This document shows, one piece after another, positions 45,431-56,964 of a stretch of DNA of 64,000 nt; the stretch's first letter is position 1, and every line of letters begins with the position of its first letter. A model generated the notes under the pieces. It was not told the DNA's origin. It made no database searches and saw nothing but the letters and a program-made list of their open reading frames with translations. The stretch spans positions 48,372,729-48,436,728 of the forward strand of contig CALNVZ010003426.1 in NCBI GenBank assembly GCA_940671915.1, read 5' to 3'. Source of the stretch: Paracentrotus lividus (lineage: Eukaryota; Echinodermata; Echinoidea; Camarodonta; Echinidae). The translations under genes were made by a program, and so were the position numbers.

Positions 45431-45652
45431 CTAAACGTTTATGCCAATGTAAATTCCCTCCCAATTTATACTTTTAATATTCGATAAATTGAATAAATCC
45501 CCACAATCTCTCCAAAGAACTTTTATTTTTTCACAAGTAAAAAATAAATGCTCATAGGTCCTCTTCATATTTATCACAAAAAGCGCATATATTGCTAATT
45601 GAAAATTTATATGTATACAAAGTTTTCTAGTATATATAAGTTCATATAGCAA
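45431..45652 (-). pseudogene. LINE ORF2 C-terminal fragment
   Basis: The frame ends with TYEHLFFTCEKIKVLWRDCG and NLSNIKSINWEGIYIGI, typical of the cysteine-rich C-terminus of L1-like polymerase proteins (ExxEHLFFxCxxxxxLW). It is the longest intact piece of the element; upstream it is out of frame. Confidence 0.7.
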
Positions 45653-46874
45653 TTTAAATTGAAATTCTCTTAACCTACTATTTAAAGTACATTTCCTGGG
45701 TCTTAGAAATATTGTATGAATATCTTTTTCAGAATAATTATATATCTCTCTAGACGTTTAACTGCATATGACTTTTTCTATTTTCATATTTAACAATGCC
45801 ACATATATTTTTTCGATGTAACGTCAAGCAATGTATTAACTCTTCCGTTAAATACAAATTCTAAATTTAAAACAGTGTCTCTACATGAATCATTTTTCTT
45901 CAAAAGAGCTTTCCATGTCATGGAGTATTTCTAAATAGTTGATTAAGTTTAATTATTTCTTGTTCATTTAGTCCCATCCTTAGAAAATCCCTAGTTGATT
46001 TGATTTCACCTTCACCATCAACTATGTGATGTAATTTATATATATTTTTAAGGATAAACTTTCATCAAAAGTACATATGTCCATCTAAACGAATAAACTT
46101 ATTGTTAAAAAATATTTTCATTTCTTTTACCTGTTTCCTTTTTAAGCAAAACATCTTTCATAGCGACCCAGACGTCCAGCATATTCCTATAAAAACTTGG
46201 CAAAGACAGGTTACTAATGTTCAATGAAATAGTTACTAAAAAAAAACAGTAAACCTCCAAACTCACGAGTTTTATATTTAAAAAAACGTTTCCATCCCAT
46301 CTTCGAATCTCCTGATATTAGTCTTTTGATCCACATGATTTTTTGTGTATAAATAAATAAAGTGGAAAAATCTATATCTATTAAGACCCCTCTTTCATAA
46401 TATATATCATACTACATTCTTTTAATTTTATCCTTCCCCATTCCATAAAATAGATCAACATTAAATTCTCAATTCCTCAACAAACCCAGGTGGTACTGGA
46501 CGAGGATTAAGGGATGAACCGGACATATTTAATTTGATCGAAGTACAAACGTTTTAATTAATTGTATTTTTACCCCTAACGTTAAATGCCCTCTGTTCCA
46601 CACCATTTCAAACATCTTTTAATTTTACTTAGAATTTCTTATATTAGTCCTTTCGCGCACGTCCACTATCTAAAACAAAAGTTATACCAAATTTTAATAG
46701 CCTCAACTAATTTACAACAAGTGGCAACAATTAGTTGTTCTTTCGAGAGGGGACCTAACAATAAACAAATTGTTTTTATCTCTATTTATTTTTAAACCGG
46801 AAATTTGTGCAAAATCTCCAAAACAACTTATCTATTTTATCAATTGATGCAGCATCTCTTACAAAAAGGGTCAT

Positions 46875-46886
46875 ATCGTCTGCATA
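46875..46886 (-). other. Reverse transcriptase YADD box in the LINE
   Basis: The minus strand reads TATGCAGACGAT within VLYADDMTLFVRDAASIDK, the catalytic motif of non-LTR reverse transcriptases. The motif is intact although the surrounding frame is broken. Confidence 0.85.
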
Positions 46887-49070
46887 AAGTACCTGTTTAC
46901 CTCTACATCACCAAAACTAATTCCAATGAATAGCAGAGTCCTTACGTATTGAAAAAGCAAGAATCTCTATACAAAGTATAAATAGGTATGGAGAGAGAGG
47001 AATCTCCCTGTCTTACCCCTTTCAATATTGAAGTACCCTGTAGATATCCCCCCATTAAAGACACAACTCAAAAGCGCCCTTATATAGTGTTTGGATCATT
47101 TACAAAGATGGCCCAAAACCGAAGGAAACGCAATGTTTTTTGCAAATATATAGACACAGAATCGAAGGCTTTTTTCAAAGTCTATTGCCATTAAATATCC
47201 AGGAATTTCATTGTGTGTGTATAGTAAATCATATATCATCTATTAACCTTATTGCTTCACCTATATTTCTGCCTTTAATATACCCCACCTGATCTATATA
47301 AATATTTTCATTTAAGACTTTTTTAATTCTTATAGATAGTGCCTTAGCTAAAATTTTGTAGTCAACATTTAATAATGAATAAGGTCTATAATTTTTAGTT
47401 AACAAAGGGTCTTTCCCATCTTAGAAAACAAAAATGATGACCGCTGTTTTTGGGAAGATGAAAGTTCCCTCTACAAAGAGTTTCATTTAAAGCTTCCACC
47501 ACTACATCTCCTAATATCGGCCAGAATAATAAGTAAAACTCAACACTTAGCCCATCGTTCCCTGATGTTTTGTTTAAGTTTCATTGTTTTAAAGCTTCCC
47601 AACACTCTCCCTGTGTAACTTTTCCCTCACAACAATTCCCGTGAAACTGAATCTAGTTTAGGCAAATCCTTAAAGAAGGCGCTATTATTTAATATATATC
47701 CGTCACACACAGGTTGGGAATATAATTTGCTATAAAATCTATGTATCTCTTGTATATTTCGTTTTGATCAAAACTTACTTTTCTCCTCCTATCATCATTT
47801 TCCGTATGCTGTCTTTTTTTTTTGTTGTAACTGCATCAACTGTGTAAAATATATAGTGTCCCTTTCACCCATTTTCATAATATGATGCTCTAGATCGAAT
47901 TTTAACCCCTTCATTTACATAATCATAACAACCTTTTTAAATCATTTCGTTTACACTCCAACAAATCAATTTTTTCATGATCTAACCTTATCTAATAAGT
48001 TTTTTCTAGGACTAAATAATCTTTTTCTAATTATTAAATTCTCTCTTTCCGTTGCCTTGCCTTTCTTTAGAATAATTTCCGAGTAAAAATTACATATTTT
48101 CAATTTTCAAAAAATCCCACAAAACTCTTTTATCTATTATTTCTTTCTTGAATTCTTCTTTCAGTCTTAAAATTTCTTCTTTCATATTTTTTTATAATCT
48201 TCATCGTTGCATAAGCTATTATTGAATTTCCAGTAAGATCCTTTAAATTTGAAATCGAACGGTACATTATAAAAATGCAGCTGAACTGCTGAATGGTCCG
48301 GTGCTACCGAGGAATTATATTACATTTTAAAAACCATCTCTTTCTAACTTTTCAGAATAAACCAAAAATCTAATCTACTTTGCATATAGGGATTAACCTG
48401 TCTAATAAGTAAATTGCTTTTTTAAACCATTCCTCTTCCTCCATATATCTATCAATCCATGATCATCTGAAAATTTGTCAAAACCAGAATTGAATCTAAG
48501 AGTGAACATTTGTTTACAACTTCCCATATAGTCCAAAATCTTTATCGCGAATCAAATTAAAATCTCCACCAATAATTATTGGATTATTCCTTCCGTTTAT
48601 TTCTATTAACTTCTTATTGAAATTATTAACAAAACTAATTTGTTCCAGTTCCCCCGAACAGGAAAATATATACATTGCAATTAATTACCCGTAACCCTGT
48701 ACAACACACTCCATAATTATAAAACCTACCATCCTCATCCAGTTATACCTTTTAAAAATTTGAGCATCTAGTTTTGAATCAATTAAAATAATGACCCCTT
48801 TACTGTGAACACTGTTCCGTGACTAAAATATACACTTCCACTCCACTGTTGCTTCCAATTATCTTCACATATCCCTTGTATCCTGTATGTTTCTTGTAAA
48901 AAAATGATATCTGTTCGTGTTATATCTTACACCATTCAAAAATTTTCTGCCATCTTGTATTTTCTCGTATTCCTTTCACATTTAATGAAACAAATTACAG
49001 ACAATAGATACATTGCTACCCACCATTTAAATTAGAAGAAGAAAACAATGTACTAGCTGGCGACTGTTTT

Positions 49071-50430
49071 TATATTTTAACAGGGACGGCGAGGCAAACA
49101 CTGATACTCCTACTTCGGTAATTTTCTCCACTCAACCTTATTTCAAACACACTGGAGAGAAGCCGCGATATCCATACAAACTAAAAGACACAACTAGAAA
49201 ATACATACATGTAAATAAAAGACACACAACTACGTAACCCCATTCAACCCAGACAAAGAACATTTCAAAAACAATTGGAAATGTGCAAGACCTACTCAAG
49301 CAGCGGCCGCCCACACCCCACCACATCTTCCTTGGCAATGCTCCACCCGACCGCACATAAACGTGATAAATACAAAACCCACTGACAATCCAACGGAGAA
49401 CACGTCAATTCAGTGGGATCCCGGCGAAAAACCACACCCACGACGGCGTAAATAAAAGATACCCTCACTTCTAAAAAAAAACCAAAAAACAAAAAACAAA
49501 AACAAAAACAAAAAACAAGCTAAATAATTTTCTCGAGAATATCTACCGATGATTACGGCCGTCCACATTCGAGTATGCATGTGTATGATGCGGCGAATAT
49601 TGACCCATCGAGTAAAACATTCGTTTTGTGATTAGTGTTCAAAGTGACAGGACTTTTTTTTAACCAATCGAGATGAATGGTACCAATAATTTGGAAAGCT
49701 GAGAATTCAAGCTTTTAAAACTGCTTGATCATTAAGGTGTGAATATAATTATGCGTACTGCCGAGGAATGATAGACTAATGCAGCGTATGAGCTATTTGG
49801 GAGCAATAATGCGCCATATTGTACATTGAATTTGATCTTACTAGGATTGATCGAATGACAACAAGGTGACAGGACGACTTTATATTTTATGCCCCTTATG
49901 CGATGAATAGAGTTATGCCTATTTTGGAAAAAATGTCGGACGTCTATAGCGTACTTATTCAATGCTTGATTCATGTGTTCTCTTTGAAAGAATACGCTAT
50001 GCCTCGCCATGAACTTCAAAAGAAACAAAGGTGAAAAAAAAAACTGGTGCAAAAGTACAAAAGATCTAGGCCGGCGGTTTCGCGTTTGCGTGGAGTGATA
50101 GGCAGCCCTCTTCCCCTTTAAGTTTACACTAGAATTGATATATGAGGTGGCCGTGGGGAGAGGGGAACTTAGTGTGTCCTTCCTATTTTGGTTTGGAAAC
50201 CACGCATTCAATTTTATATCAGAAAAATTTTTCGGCTGCGCCCATCTCCGGCGCTCAAATTTCCCGACTCCCCCCCCCCCCCGCCCCCCCCGCCTTATTA
50301 TATTTCATTCTTTTCTTTCGAATCCTGCGTCCGTGAAAGACCTCCTTCTTTTATGGACACCTTTTCTAATCAACCAGATAATTATTTTCGTGAAGCTTAT
50401 CCTACTTTAACTTTCTCTTGTGACTTACAG
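49071..50430. other. ABM intron 3, distal part
   Basis: Contains an A-rich simple tract (about 49470-49520) that could be the tail of another retroelement on the + strand, a G/C run near 50270-50290, and otherwise unrecognised sequence. The open frames overlapping exon 4 upstream of 50431 are intronic read-through. Confidence 0.5.
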
Positions 50431-50750
50431 GTTCGTCCGACATCGATTCACTTACTGGTCGAAAAGGACATCGACCTCCTAACGGGGCTCGACATCATCA
50501 AGACGCCGCAACTACCGGTGGGAAAGTTCCAGGTTGGTCCGTGGGCTCTCTACAGACGCTTCACGCCTCCATACCGTTCAAGCCTAATGATTTTGTCTTC
50601 CGCCTAGAGCTTCAAGGACTAGACTCAGACCTGGACCCAGCCAAAGACCTAGTCCAGAAGCTGAACCAGGCCCCGACGGTGGACGGAGTCGAGCGATCCG
50701 TCACAGAGCTGTTCAAGATCGCCGAGAAAGATGTTGTCGTAAAGGAATGA
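50431..50750 (+). CDS. ABM-domain protein, terminal exon 4 (frame change inside)
   Basis: The acceptor TTGTGACTTACAG|GTT enters in phase 0, as exon 3 requires, giving VRPTSIHLLVEKDIDLLTGL and DIIKTPQLPVGKFQ with GC3-rich codons. That frame stops at 50605. From about 50556 the coding-like frame is a different one, giving TLHASIPFKPNDFVFRLELQ and continuing to ELFKIAEKDVVVKE with TGA at 50748-50750. One missing base (or two extra) between about 50530 and 50556 would explain it. The 23 bp 50533-50555 begin GT and end AG and their removal restores the frame, but that is too short for a normal intron. The whole protein would be about 240 residues. No domain is recognised in this half. Confidence 0.65.
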
Positions 50751-50984
50751 AAAGTGTGTGTCCTTTTTGAAGACCCATCTTGTGCTGAAATGGCGTACAT
50801 GTTTGCATCCGCGAATTAGGCGTTCCAAATTAAAATTATTTAAACGTGTTCATTCAAATGCTGCTTGCATTAAAAATAATTAAAAAAAACATTATTCACA
50901 ATATTGTGGGTAAGAAAATGTAATGTGCACAATTTACGATCGAATACAAATTACATGAATTATGACGTGAACAAAAAATCATGT

Positions 50985-50997
50985 AAATAAATAAAAA
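50985..50997 (+). terminator. Candidate poly(A) signal of the ABM gene
   Basis: AAATAAATAAA about 240 bp after the stop, followed by A-rich then GT-rich sequence (GTAAGGTTGTGT). Confidence 0.5.
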
Positions 50998-50999
50998 AC

Positions 51000-51899
51000 A
51001 AGTAAGGTTGTGTATGACGACTTTTGATTATGCTGAAGTAAAGAAGGGGAAACAGATGCTTTTGGTCTTATCATTAGCGAATTTTTAAAATCATGTTGTT
51101 TTATTCTTATATTGCTGCAAATTGATGAATATTGATGATGAACGTATAATGAATGAAACGTGCCGTAAAATAATAAACAACAACAACAACTTGAAAGAAC
51201 ATACGGTTACTATTTTAAACAAATCTAACGAACAAATGCTGAACACTCACCTTTTTCTGAGTATTCGCCAGCCCAATACACACAAAAACACATTGGCATT
51301 ATTTTTCTAGAAATTCGAATCTCAACTTCTAACGCCACCCGGGTGAGCCAACGATGGCGTAAAAAATAATGGAGGGGCATATCAAAACCTTTTTCAAATT
51401 TGGTCCTTGTTTTTAAAAAATCCCTCGAAAATAAGGCAACACAAAACGATGGGGGTCCACAAAATTTGAACAACCCTCTGATATACTTGCCTTGTTCGAA
51501 AACAAGGTGCGCAAATGAAAGGGGACGATGCAATTTTTACCGATTAGGGAGCCCCTACTGCGGTTACCCCCCCCCCCCTCCCCCATCCCTTGGCCTTGAG
51601 ACTAGTCATTAATTTGTTTATTATCATAAACATGTAGGTATTCTGATTTTAAAAGGACCCCCCCCCCCTATTTTAATCGTCCACTGGAAACATCTATGAG
51701 CTTCCTCTTTGTATCAAAAAATTTTAAATTAGTCTTGTGATTTTGCAATACGACGATAATTATGATGGCCATGTTGATGTATGCATAACCAACTATTACA
51801 TAATGTTCTTGGAGAAATTAAACTGTGATATGATAATTGCTTAAATAAATTCTATGAAAACGTATCTTTATTTAGGCCCTTTTTTCATTTTGAGGAGAA
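51000..51899. other. Intergenic, no gene recognised
   Basis: AT-rich sequence with two C runs (about 51570 and 51660). Open frames are short and unrecognised. Confidence 0.5.
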
Positions 51900-51929
51900 A
51901 CGAACCAGCAAGTAGGCATATTGCAAATA

Positions 51930-52615
51930 GAGAGAGGGGGAGGAGACAGAGATACGAGAAAGAGAACGAGAAAATGAGAGAGAGGTATACATAAAGAGGG
52001 GGATGTGAGAGGTAGAGAAAGGGAGAGAGACATAAATTATAGAGACACATTGAATAAGAGTGAAAGAGAAAGAGTGGGATATAGAGACACATCGATTTAG
52101 AGAGTGAGAGAGTGAGTGAGAGAGAGAGAGAGAGGGGGGGGGCAGAGATAGGGTTGAGAGAGAGAGAGAGAGAAAGAGAGAGGGGGAGGGAGAAAGAGGT
52201 ATAGTAGAGAGAGGAAGAATGAGAGGTATACATAACGAGGGGGTGTGAGAAAGGGAGAGCGACTTTATAGAGACACAGTGAATAAGAGTGAAAGAGAAAG
52301 AGGGGGATATAGGGACACATCGAATTCGAGAGTGAGGGAGAGGGAAAGAGAGAGAGAGAGACAGAGACAGAGAGAAAGAGAAAGAGAGAGATAAAATGAG
52401 AGAGAGAGAGAGAGAGTTTAGAAAGCTGCAGAGAAATTTATTACAATATTACAGAGAGAGTATAAAGGAAAGGGAGGGAGGGGGGAAAAAAGGAGAGAAT
52501 GGGATGAGATAATGAGCAGGGGGAAAGAGAGAGAGAAACGGAGAGGGAGAAAGGATAAAGGTTGATATAGAGAGGAGGGGTTTGAGAAAGTGGAGAAATT
52601 CTGAAGAAAAAAAAA
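51930..52615. repeat. Long purine (GA-rich) tract
   Basis: About 690 bp dominated by G and A on the + strand, with multiple GA microsatellites and a longer-period substructure: the ATAGAGACACAT...GAATAAGAGTGAAAGAG blocks recur at about 52040 and 52275. Serine/leucine-rich antisense frames are artefacts. Confidence 0.9.
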
Positions 52616-52769
52616 AATCGATCAAACGTCAGTTGGGTCCTTCAGAAAATAGGGGGCGCTTGGCATAAAATGAATGGAGTCAACATAGATTCCAGTATCT
52701 GGTTATGCTTTTCTCTGGCTCCTTTATCTCCCTCCCATTCTTGATATTAATTTATTTCATCCTTTATGT

Positions 52770-52961
52770 TTAGGCCCCCCCCACACTTTTCTCTCCCCCC
52801 CCCTCTCTCTCTCTACTCATGTCTCTCTCTCTCCAATTTCTTTAAGTCCCTTTATTTTACCTCTCAATTCCTATCATGATAACTCTTTTTTTTACATCTC
52901 TCCTCCCTCCCGCCCCTCTCTCTCCTCTCTCTCCCCCCCCCCCTCTCTCTCGGTCTCTCTC

Positions 52962-52998
<37 letters not shown>

Positions 52999-53027
52999 AC
53001 TCCCTCCCTCTCTCTTTCTCTCTCTCG

Positions 53028-53062
<35 letters not shown>
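52770..53062. repeat. Pyrimidine (CT-rich) tract
   Basis: CT microsatellites interspersed with C runs, opposite in strand bias to the tract just upstream. The 127-codon frame over it is low-complexity. Confidence 0.9.
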
Positions 53063-53064
<2 letters not shown>

Positions 53065-55132
53065 ATTTTTTCTCCTTATCTTTGTCTTGGTGATCCCTAT
53101 TCTTCATCTCGGGCACGCCCAGCCTATCATTTTCTACAGTTATGGACATATTATTTTCCCAATGAACTTCCTATCTCTTTAGTAACTAGTATCGCTCATG
53201 ACATTTATCATGTTGATGCACGAGACTATAAGAATCTTCATTTTATATACACGATATAGCTGCTTTAATAGAAAATAATATATACATTAAAGACGATTAT
53301 TTACATAATATATTGTACACGTTAAAGACTATTTTTAAATTACCATACGAAAGATTATTTTTAAAAAACATGATCTTGAACAATTGCCTTTAGATAATCA
53401 ACTCATGTACCGTTAACCAGTTCGTATCTTCTTTTTTTTTTTTGAACATCATGTCGTTTTTATTTTTGTCCAAAATCGTTTGCAGAATCATCCTTATGCT
53501 TACAGGAAGTTTAAATTAATATATTTATAAAATGATGTTTAACTTGCACATACCATAGTCACACTAGGATCAATCAACCGCCTTTAAAAGTGCAACTATG
53601 AACCTTTAAAGGAGCTCCCAGTTATACGCACTAGGAGTGAAATTTAAAAGTGCCCCCAGAGTGGCACTTTATCGGTGAAAAAGTTGAGCCCCTTTTTCTT
53701 TAGTTTTTAGCTCAGTTGCTATAAGAGTAAAAAAAAAGGCTGTAACTCAAATTCTTTGCAAAGAGTAAATGCCCTTCTGGCTCTCAATACAGGTAAAAAT
53801 TTTGATCAACAATAACCGGGTGCAATAATGATAACAGTATCTACTTTCACGGGGAATGGCACATTAAACACAATACAAAAGTACATGTTTAAATGCTTAC
53901 TCTAAGCTGTTACAATACATTCCGTAGTGTAGCACGCCTGAGGGTTTGAAAATTGAACCTCTCAATGTATTATGTCCTGTGTTCCGTTAGTACACTTGAA
54001 CCCGACGTGAACCTCTCGCTCTTAATGTTATAAAGTTTTTTGGGGGGTTTTTTTTTATACAAAAGACTGATTGATAAAAAATTCCCTTTTTCGTGAACGC
54101 ACTGTAAATCGGTACCATGGTCTAATTCTGCGTAAGAAGTGTCTGTTTGTTTCGGGGTTTTTTTAAACATTAATCATCATGACTTTGTATGCCTTGCATT
54201 ATTGCATTTTATATATTGTAAGCGCTTTGGGCCTACTGGGAAAAGCGCGGTATAAATATTAAGTATTATTATTATCATTATTATTATTATCTCACTTGGC
54301 GAGACGACTCTCAGACTGTCCGTCTCATGGCAAGTGAGATACCATCATTATGTTTCCGGAAAGACATGTTTTACAGTCATCTACCTTTCATTTCATTTCA
54401 TATCTATACCTGTAATAACATTCATAACACTGATATTTTATAGCTCTGTTATAGTTCATTAAAAAAGGAGCAAGAATATAAATTTGTCTTCCAGGGCACT
54501 GTGACAGCGAGGTTCAGGTTTGACGATGACAGAAGTGACAAAAATGTGACACAGAGTTTTTAATATTATGTACAAATTCGTAGGAAAACACGGTACAGGA
54601 ATCGAATCAGAAATTTTTTTTTTTTTTTAAACATCAAAACGACAATCACATCAATAAAACTCTTACTTCTTTAGATAATGTTCTGTTTTAACTTCAAGTT
54701 TTCAGCATATTTTAACAGTTCATCTTAAAGTCATCAGACTATTCCATATTTAGATTCGACGTGTGAACATTCGTCGAAATAGTTTTTATCAGTTTTGAAA
54801 CCAATTTATGCTGACAGGCCAGCAAAGTTTCTTTCCCACATTTCTTCAGGTTCTTGAAAGTGAAAATAAGTACCCTGATCATCTTTAGGAATGGCCCCCT
54901 ACAGTTCTTTTCCTTATAAAAGAACTCCTGAGATGTTTCTGTTCCGTAATTAATTTCCAACATCATTATCATAAAACAAATCTGCCTTCACAAATGGCGC
55001 AGATAGTCTCCGACTTGGCGCAGATAATCTTCAACACAACAGCTTGAAGAGCGCTAAACTCCAACAACAACAACAACAACATGCCGGCACAAAGGGAGAC
55101 TGGAATTGATCGAGAGGTAACGTTCACTGTCC
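53063..55132. other. Intergenic, repeat-tail motif only
   Basis: TGTAAGCGCTTTGGGCCTAC...GCGCGGTATAAATATTAAG followed by ATT triplets (about 54219-54292) looks like the tail of a common short interspersed repeat; a related GCGCT...GCGCTTTACAATC block is at about 58640-58685. No gene is seen. Confidence 0.5.
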
Positions 55133-55186
55133 ATTCACCGACAAACTTACGTGGATCGGACCCAGGTTCGAATCCCGGTTGGTGAC
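55133..55186 (+). other. Truncated tRNA-like block
   Basis: TCACCGA and TTGGTGA could form an acceptor-like stem around a short region holding the B box GGTTCGAATCCCGG. The anticodon arm is absent. A GGTCGGTCTCAGACGAAAAG body follows. Probably a degenerate SINE. Confidence 0.4.
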
Positions 55187-55428
55187 GTTAAAGGTCGGTC
55201 TCAGACGAAAAGAACCATATATGTCAAAACCCAATCAACCAACCAATTATGCAAACGATGGATTCAGCCCCGCCAAGCACATATTGAAGAGCGCCCTCTC
55301 AAATATAACCAACCAAAGTACAGGTAATAACATACACTCTCGCTTCACAAACATTGTAAAGTTCTTTAGTCGGAATTGACATGATGGTCTGACAAGAGTA
55401 GATGATTGGTGTAAACTTCCAAGTTAGA

Positions 55429-55638
55429 TTACAAATCTGCTTTCAGGATCATGTCTTTGCTGATAAAGGACTCCCTCTTCACAAACTTGTCCAGTTTTTC
55501 ACCGGTGAAGGAGAGAAGATGGTATTTCTTTGTCTCTGTCAGATCCTCAATACCGAGATGCCTGTAGAGTTGTCTCACCTCTGTGTTCCATTCAACAACA
55601 CATGCCTGGATGCAAGTACAGCCTCTGTCTACCGCCAT
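55429..55638 (-). CDS. Diamine (SSAT-like) acetyltransferase, terminal exon
   Basis: Last exon of a minus-strand gene (exons 56964-56788, 56326-56286, 55638-55429). The acceptor TTTTGCTCGTAG precedes ATG in phase 0 and TAA ends the frame at 55429. It encodes DRGCTCIQACVVEWNTEVRQ, then LYRHLGIEDLTETKKYHLLS and FTGEKLDKF. This is the C-terminal GNAT half of spermidine/spermine or thialysine N-acetyltransferases (GCxxxxxxVLDWNxxAxxLYxxLGAxDLTxxxGWHxFRLxGxxL). These enzymes move an acetyl group from acetyl-CoA to polyamines or related diamines. The asparagine and LY pair of motif B are kept, and the usual tryptophan before H is tyrosine. The tail extends about 14 residues beyond the usual end. 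Confidence 0.8.
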   Translation of the reverse strand: MAVDRGCTCIQACVVEWNTEVRQLYRHLGIEDLTETKKYHLLSFTGEKLDKFVKRESFISKDMILKADL

Positions 55639-56285
55639 CTACGAGCAAAATGAAATCGAAGATATTATCAGCTGGGGGAATCTATAAAGGGGAATCTATT
55701 CCTGAGTACAATTTTGCTTATTCTAATTTGTTCATCTTAAAAATTTCACAACCAAACAATTGTCTTATAGGTCATATTTTCAACAAAATGACAGCCTCCA
55801 ATTTTTGTGATGTCACTCATGGACAACAAAAAAAAATAATAAAATAAAAAAAAATTTAAAAAAAATTAAAAAAATAATAATCTCTTTTCCCCTAAATTTA
55901 AAGGGAATACAGACTCTTTGCCCATGCTTATATTTTGTGAAATCTGCATTACAAGTCCTCCTGTGAAAAGAATACTAGGTCTACTTACAGAATTGATTTT
56001 TTTAAAAAAGACAATCGAAGAGAAATATGTACAACGGCAATGAGGGAGTTGTTCACGTGTGACATCACACAGCTTGGCCTGGCCCCGTTGCCAGTTTACA
56101 TGGTGTGAGGATTAGTGATCTCAACTTTCCAATGGTCATATATTAATATTATTCATTCAATTTTTCTTCAACTTTCATTGGTCCATTTCTTTGATTTTCC
56201 TGTTTTCTACAATATGTTCCAGGCATGCCTGGGGTTTTATTATCCTTTAATCAAAGGAAGTTTCAATAAAGATGAATAAACTTAC
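55639..56285 (-). other. Acetyltransferase intron
   Basis: Intron between the last two exons, with an A-rich simple tract (55828-55880). No other feature was recognised. Confidence 0.6.
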
Positions 56286-56326
56286 CTTGATGACCTTGTG
56301 CATCAGAGCGACACCTAGACCCAATC
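56286..56326 (-). CDS. Diamine (SSAT-like) acetyltransferase, 41-bp exon
   Basis: The acceptor TTTCCTTTACAG|GA and donor ATCAAG|GTAAG enclose 41 bp. With the G left by the previous exon it gives GLGLGVALMHKVIK, the acetyl-CoA-binding loop and following helix of GNAT motif A (R-x-x-G-x-G/A, here RGLGLG spanning the splice). It joins in phase 1 upstream and phase 0 downstream. The exon is too short to appear as an open frame on its own and is recognised only through the family and splice signals. Confidence 0.8.
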
Positions 56327-56787
56327 CTGTAAAGGAAAGTAAAAAGTAAAAGTAGCATTAACAGCTCATTAAACATTCTATAAAAGTTGATGTGAACATA
56401 ATGATTAGAGGAAGGGCCTGTAGAATTCAGAGAGATAAAGTCGAGGATTGCTAACATAATTGTAACTGTGAAATATTATGGCTGGTTTTCATAAACGTCC
56501 ATTAGATGTTTATTCTCATATCAACCTATCTTTCCTCGGGATCAATATTTTACATCAACCATGTCTTAACATGCAATTGATATCCTCCTAAAACGAGACA
56601 TGTTACGCATCAGTAAACACAATATAGTGCCGTATTAGAAACAAAATCAGGCGAGGATCCAAGATTCCCAACTTGTAAATATTGTACAGGCCCAATTGTC
56701 TGGAGACAATAGCGGCTCTATTATGTTTGGGCTTGGGCCGATATTTTGTGTGACCTAATTTTCTCAAAAAATTAAGATAAATCTTAC

Positions 56788-56964
56788 CTCGGTACTCCCT
56801 TTCGACGAAAAGATCTTCAAAATAGAGCATCTTGCCGTTCCATGAGCAGAACCCATAGAAATAGAGAGCATAACCGACCAGAGATGATGTTCCGTCACCA
56901 ACTATCTTCTCAAGCACGGCGCACTGGAAGACAGGGTCAGGACCGAATCCATCTCGACGAAGAT
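56788..56964 (-). CDS. Diamine (SSAT-like) acetyltransferase, core exon
   Basis: The acceptor TTTGTTCTTGCAG|AT starts mid-codon and the donor TACCGAG|GTAAG leaves one base. It encodes LRRDGFGPDPVFQCAVLEKI, then SSLVGYALYFYGFCSWNGKM and LYFEDLFVEREYRG. These match the conserved DGFGxxPxFxCxV, VGYALYFxxYSTWxGKxxYLEDLYVxxEYRG segments of the family. The upstream exon or exons with the N-terminal ~45-50 residues (the IRxAxxxDxxxIxxLIxELAxxE region) were not found before position 64000. They lie either beyond the window or in sequence too diverged to spot. A decayed LINE in the same orientation occupies part of the upstream intron. Confidence 0.82.

Larger units (their letters stand above)
44640..49070 (-). 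mobile_element. L1-like LINE, full-length-sized but decayed
   Basis: The minus strand carries the parts of an L1-type ORF2 in the right order from high to low coordinate. An endonuclease segment lies near 48600-48560 (NPIIIGGDFNLI). A reverse-transcriptase region near 47590-46870 includes SGNDGLSVEFYLLFWPILGD-like sequence, IPGYLMAIDFEKAFDSV-type remnants and the YADD catalytic box. A C-terminal TYEHLFFTCEKIKVLW motif lies near 45560. Many stops and frameshifts make it inactive. T-rich sequence at 44640 on the + strand would be its tail. It lies antisense in ABM intron 3. The 5' boundary is approximate. Confidence 0.8.

Noticed and set aside
49732..50211. 159-codon minus-strand frame near ABM exon 4
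   Set aside because: No domain recognised; lies in intron 3 antisense, with composition typical of noncoding sequence.
51868..52320. 150-codon Ser/Leu/Tyr-rich antisense frame
   Set aside because: Translation of the complement of the GA-rich tract; no domain and no conserved composition beyond the repeat.
52876..53259. 127-codon Ser/Leu frame
   Set aside because: Mostly CT microsatellite translation.
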